Assembly (NCBI RefSeq): GCF_002007235.1
Contig: NZ_MUHW01000025.1
Location: 29,460-62,980, forward strand
Reading direction: 5' to 3'
Length of the DNA: 33,521 bases
Origin: Oribacterium sp. C9
Lineage (GTDB): Bacteria > Bacillota > Clostridia > Lachnospirales > Lachnospiraceae
The notes under the pieces are model-generated. The model had not been told where the DNA came from. It did not search any database and worked only from the letters and a program-made list of their open reading frames with translations. Positions 31,766-33,521 of this stretch are shown here, one piece after another. Position 1 is the first letter of the stretch; each line of letters opens with the position of its first letter. The translations under genes were made by a program, and so were the position numbers.

Positions 31766-32905
31766 TTAAAAAATGTCATCAAGTATTTGTTGAAAACATC
31801 CAACTACTCCACCAAGAAATCCTCCTACAAGTGCACCTGGAATACCTAATATGGTTTTCCCGATTTCAAAGCCAGTATCTACTCCATCTGTTATATAATC
31901 AAATGATTTATAAAATGAAGACTTTATTCTTTCGTTATAGTTTTCTTTATTATCATTACTTTTATATTTATTTGAATCTGTATTAATTCCCTCCATTACA
32001 GCTACTCGTTTTTCATTTGGTAATGAATTCATGATGTAATATAAAAGTTTTGAAAGATTATATGGTTTTACTTCATCGCCGGAATCTTCTTTATACCCTG
32101 CACAATAATATACAGGATCAACATCGATGCCGGAATCTGATTTAATTCTCTTTTTTATTGAGTTAACTTTTTCGTTTAAATAATTAATAAGTACATCATC
32201 CGGTTCATTCTTATCAAAATTCCAATGTCTCCCGGTTTTCATAGCAATATCAGCCTGATTAAGTGCTATCAATATCCTGTTAGTTTCATTATTAAGTTCT
32301 GGAATAATTATTTCATTTATGATTTTGTACGAGGTACCAAGATCTTTTGTTGAACCATCAAGAATGACAAGCACAAGATCTATAAGTGCTTCACCTTTAT
32401 CATTTTTATCTCTGAGTAAGTCGGTAATTAATTCCTTATGATGTTTATCCAATTCCGTACCATCGCCGAAACCCGGAGTATCCCACAAAACCAGATTACC
32501 AATACGATATTTTTCAATATCTTTTGTTTCCGGATCGGCTTTACTTCCAACCTTGGCTACTTCAACTGTGACAGAACTGATTTTGGGATCCAAACCATCC
32601 TTTTGTTCATTGTCTTCAGCGGATTGTTTTGAATCTCCGCAAGAAAACAAGGCATTAATTGTTGAACTTTTCCCACATCCCGTGGCACCAACAAGCATAA
32701 TATTTGTTTCTGTGTCACAAAACGTCCTAAGTCTTTTTAAAAGAATCTTTTTCTCATCATCAGTAGATTTGCTATTGATGATTTCATCCTCCAAAATGTC
32801 CCTTAGGTCATTCATATTGTCCTTGATTGTCCCTTTACCGGCTTCTGCTGCACCAAAAAGATTATCCAGACCCTTTCCTAAACCTCTAAAAGTGTTTGAT
32901 TCCAC
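31766..32905 (-). CDS. GTPase of the YeeP/YfjP-like (Era/dynamin-related) type
   Basis: 379 residues. The G motifs are complete: G1 GATGCGKSS (73-81), a switch-I Thr near 113, G3 WDTPGFGDG (141-149), and G4 NQAD (216-219). An N-terminal helical stretch precedes the G domain, as in YeeP. The C terminus ends in a glycine-zipper-like hydrophobic segment (GIPGALVGGFLGGVVG) that may bind membrane. The start is GTG at 32905 with AGGAGG 8 bases upstream, and the ribosome site lies in an 11-bp inverted repeat. The WYL-domain gene is upstream on the same strand. Related GTPases sit in prophages and defence-type loci, so a stress or defence role is conceivable but not shown. AT content is higher than in the metabolic genes. 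Confidence 0.85.
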   Translation of the reverse strand: MESNTFRGLGKGLDNLFGAAEAGKGTIKDNMNDLRDILEDEIINSKSTDDEKKILLKRLRTFCDTETNIMLVGATGCGKSSTINALFSCGDSKQSAEDNEQKDGLDPKISSVTVEVAKVGSKADPETKDIEKYRIGNLVLWDTPGFGDGTELDKHHKELITDLLRDKNDKGEALIDLVLVILDGSTKDLGTSYKIINEIIIPELNNETNRILIALNQADIAMKTGRHWNFDKNEPDDVLINYLNEKVNSIKKRIKSDSGIDVDPVYYCAGYKEDSGDEVKPYNLSKLLYYIMNSLPNEKRVAVMEGINTDSNKYKSNDNKENYNERIKSSFYKSFDYITDGVDTGFEIGKTILGIPGALVGGFLGGVVGCFQQILDDIF

Positions 32906-32906
32906 T

Positions 32907-32979
32907 AATATGTCCTCCTAAATCCATACAATCAAATCAATTGTTACAGATTAATAATATATTTCTATGAGGACATATT
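32907..32979 (-). promoter_or_regulatory. Inverted repeat that can hide the GTPase ribosome-binding site
   Basis: Perfect 11-bp arms AATATGTCCTC (32907-32917) and GAGGACATATT (32969-32979), with a 51-nt loop. In the mRNA the 3' arm contains the GAGG of the ribosome site and reaches the base before the GTG start, so pairing would block translation. Confidence 0.6.
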
Positions 32980-33027
32980 CTGTCATGGATACTTAAAGAC
33001 AAATATTTTTATAATAAGGTTTATAAT

Positions 33028-33521
33028 TCAAATATAATTCTTGAGCGTAGCTTCTAAAGACCTTCTCATTTCAGCTCTCATGCTTTCAGGTTTAATTACC
33101 TCTATATGTTCACCTTGGCTTAGAAGCCACATGATTATACCTTTACCATATACTTCAGCATCAATCACACATTCGTGATCGTACCGCTCAACAACTCTTG
33201 CTGTAGGCAATCTGTCCAATATTGGTTCAGGATTATCTCCGAAATACTTCAAACTTATTCTTTGAAGATCCCCTGGATACATAAACTGTACTCTATTTCT
33301 GAATTCACCTTCTTCAAACCTATTAGCATATGGAACAGAAAATGTTTCCTTCAAAGGTGTGTAACCTTTAATTCTATCGATTCTAAAAACAGCCGGATAA
33401 TCATATTTATGTTTATATTTACCAGATACATCTTTTTCAACAATGTATGCATTTAAATAAAAATAAGGCCTTTCGTCATTTATAGTGGGTAACCCCACCA
33501 TTGCTAATTGATTAAATTTAA
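33028..33521 (-). CDS. WYL-domain protein, C-terminal part (cut by window end)
   Basis: The frame stays open to the window edge and includes KFNQLAMVGLPTINDERPYFYLNAY, so the ATG at 33501 is probably internal and the true start lies outside. Residues PYFYLNAYIVEKDV and PAVFRIDRIKGYTPL are typical of WYL domains, which sense ligands (often nucleotides) and usually sit behind an HTH domain in transcription regulators. The C-terminal extension (VYGKGIIMWLLSQGEHIEVIKPESMRAEMRRSLEATLKNY) matches the WCX end of these regulators. It is upstream of the GTPase gene on the same strand, separated by 122 bp, and could control it. Confidence 0.85.
   Translation of the reverse strand, partial: KFNQLAMVGLPTINDERPYFYLNAYIVEKDVSGKYKHKYDYPAVFRIDRIKGYTPLKETFSVPYANRFEEGEFRNRVQFMYPGDLQRISLKYFGDNPEPILDRLPTARVVERYDHECVIDAEVYGKGIIMWLLSQGEHIEVIKPESMRAEMRRSLEATLKNYI

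Noticed and set aside
1-33521. CRISPR arrays, insertion sequences, tRNA and rRNA genes
   Set aside because: No regular spacer-repeat pattern, transposase motif, cloverleaf or rRNA-like sequence was seen on reading the window.

Overview
The window looks like chromosomal DNA from an anaerobic, low-to-moderate-GC Gram-positive bacterium of the Clostridia, most plausibly a gut or rumen Lachnospiraceae member. The signs are strong AGGAGG ribosome-binding sites, a BspA-type leucine-rich-repeat giant protein, choline-binding-like cell-wall repeats, a Ptb/Buk pair, a ferredoxin-linked 2-oxoacid oxidoreductase and an extracellular lipoprotein FMN/FAD reductase. The genus is inference. I saw no rRNA, tRNA, CRISPR array, transposase or phage gene.

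Layout. 1-550: the 3' end of alpha-acetolactate decarboxylase and its terminator. 601-4290: a probable cysteine/serine-use unit, with a DAACS-type symporter and a UPF0597/L-cysteine desulfidase-like enzyme on the minus strand and a divergent FadR-type GntR regulator. 4376-14252: two large secreted proteins in one minus-strand unit, a choline-binding-repeat protein and a 2250-residue subtilase with BspA-type repeats. 14607-18464: an exported flavin reductase lipoprotein and a divergent membrane diguanylate cyclase.

18476-31242 is the most interesting part. Twelve minus-strand genes read in order: EthD-like protein, P-loop ATPase, four-subunit 2-oxoacid:ferredoxin oxidoreductase (ferredoxin, alpha, beta, gamma), Ptb, Buk, OFA-type MFS carrier, small membrane protein, iron-sulfur flavoprotein with zinc ribbon, second small membrane protein. 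Facing them across a 383-bp control region is an LVIVD-repeat beta-propeller gene, followed by a LysR regulator. The known half of this set can turn a 2-oxoacid into acyl-CoA, acyl phosphate, ATP and reduced ferredoxin. The unknown half (EthD-like protein, propeller, ATPase, membrane pair, flavoprotein) suggests a dedicated uptake and conversion route for an unidentified carboxylic or aromatic-type substrate, possibly with the nearby flavin reductase as electron sink. The substrate cannot be read from the sequence.

The control region holds three 16-bp operator-like sites (ATAACA-N4-TGTTAT, the first with one mismatch) spaced exactly 35 bp apart. A second motif, GTTAG-N6-CTAAC, occurs three times in the window: twice before the secreted-protein unit and once before the EthD-like gene. 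31243-31765 is non-coding but hairpin-rich. 31766-33521 carries a YeeP-like GTPase, whose ribosome-binding site lies in an 11-bp inverted repeat, and the C-terminal part of a WYL-domain protein cut by the window edge.
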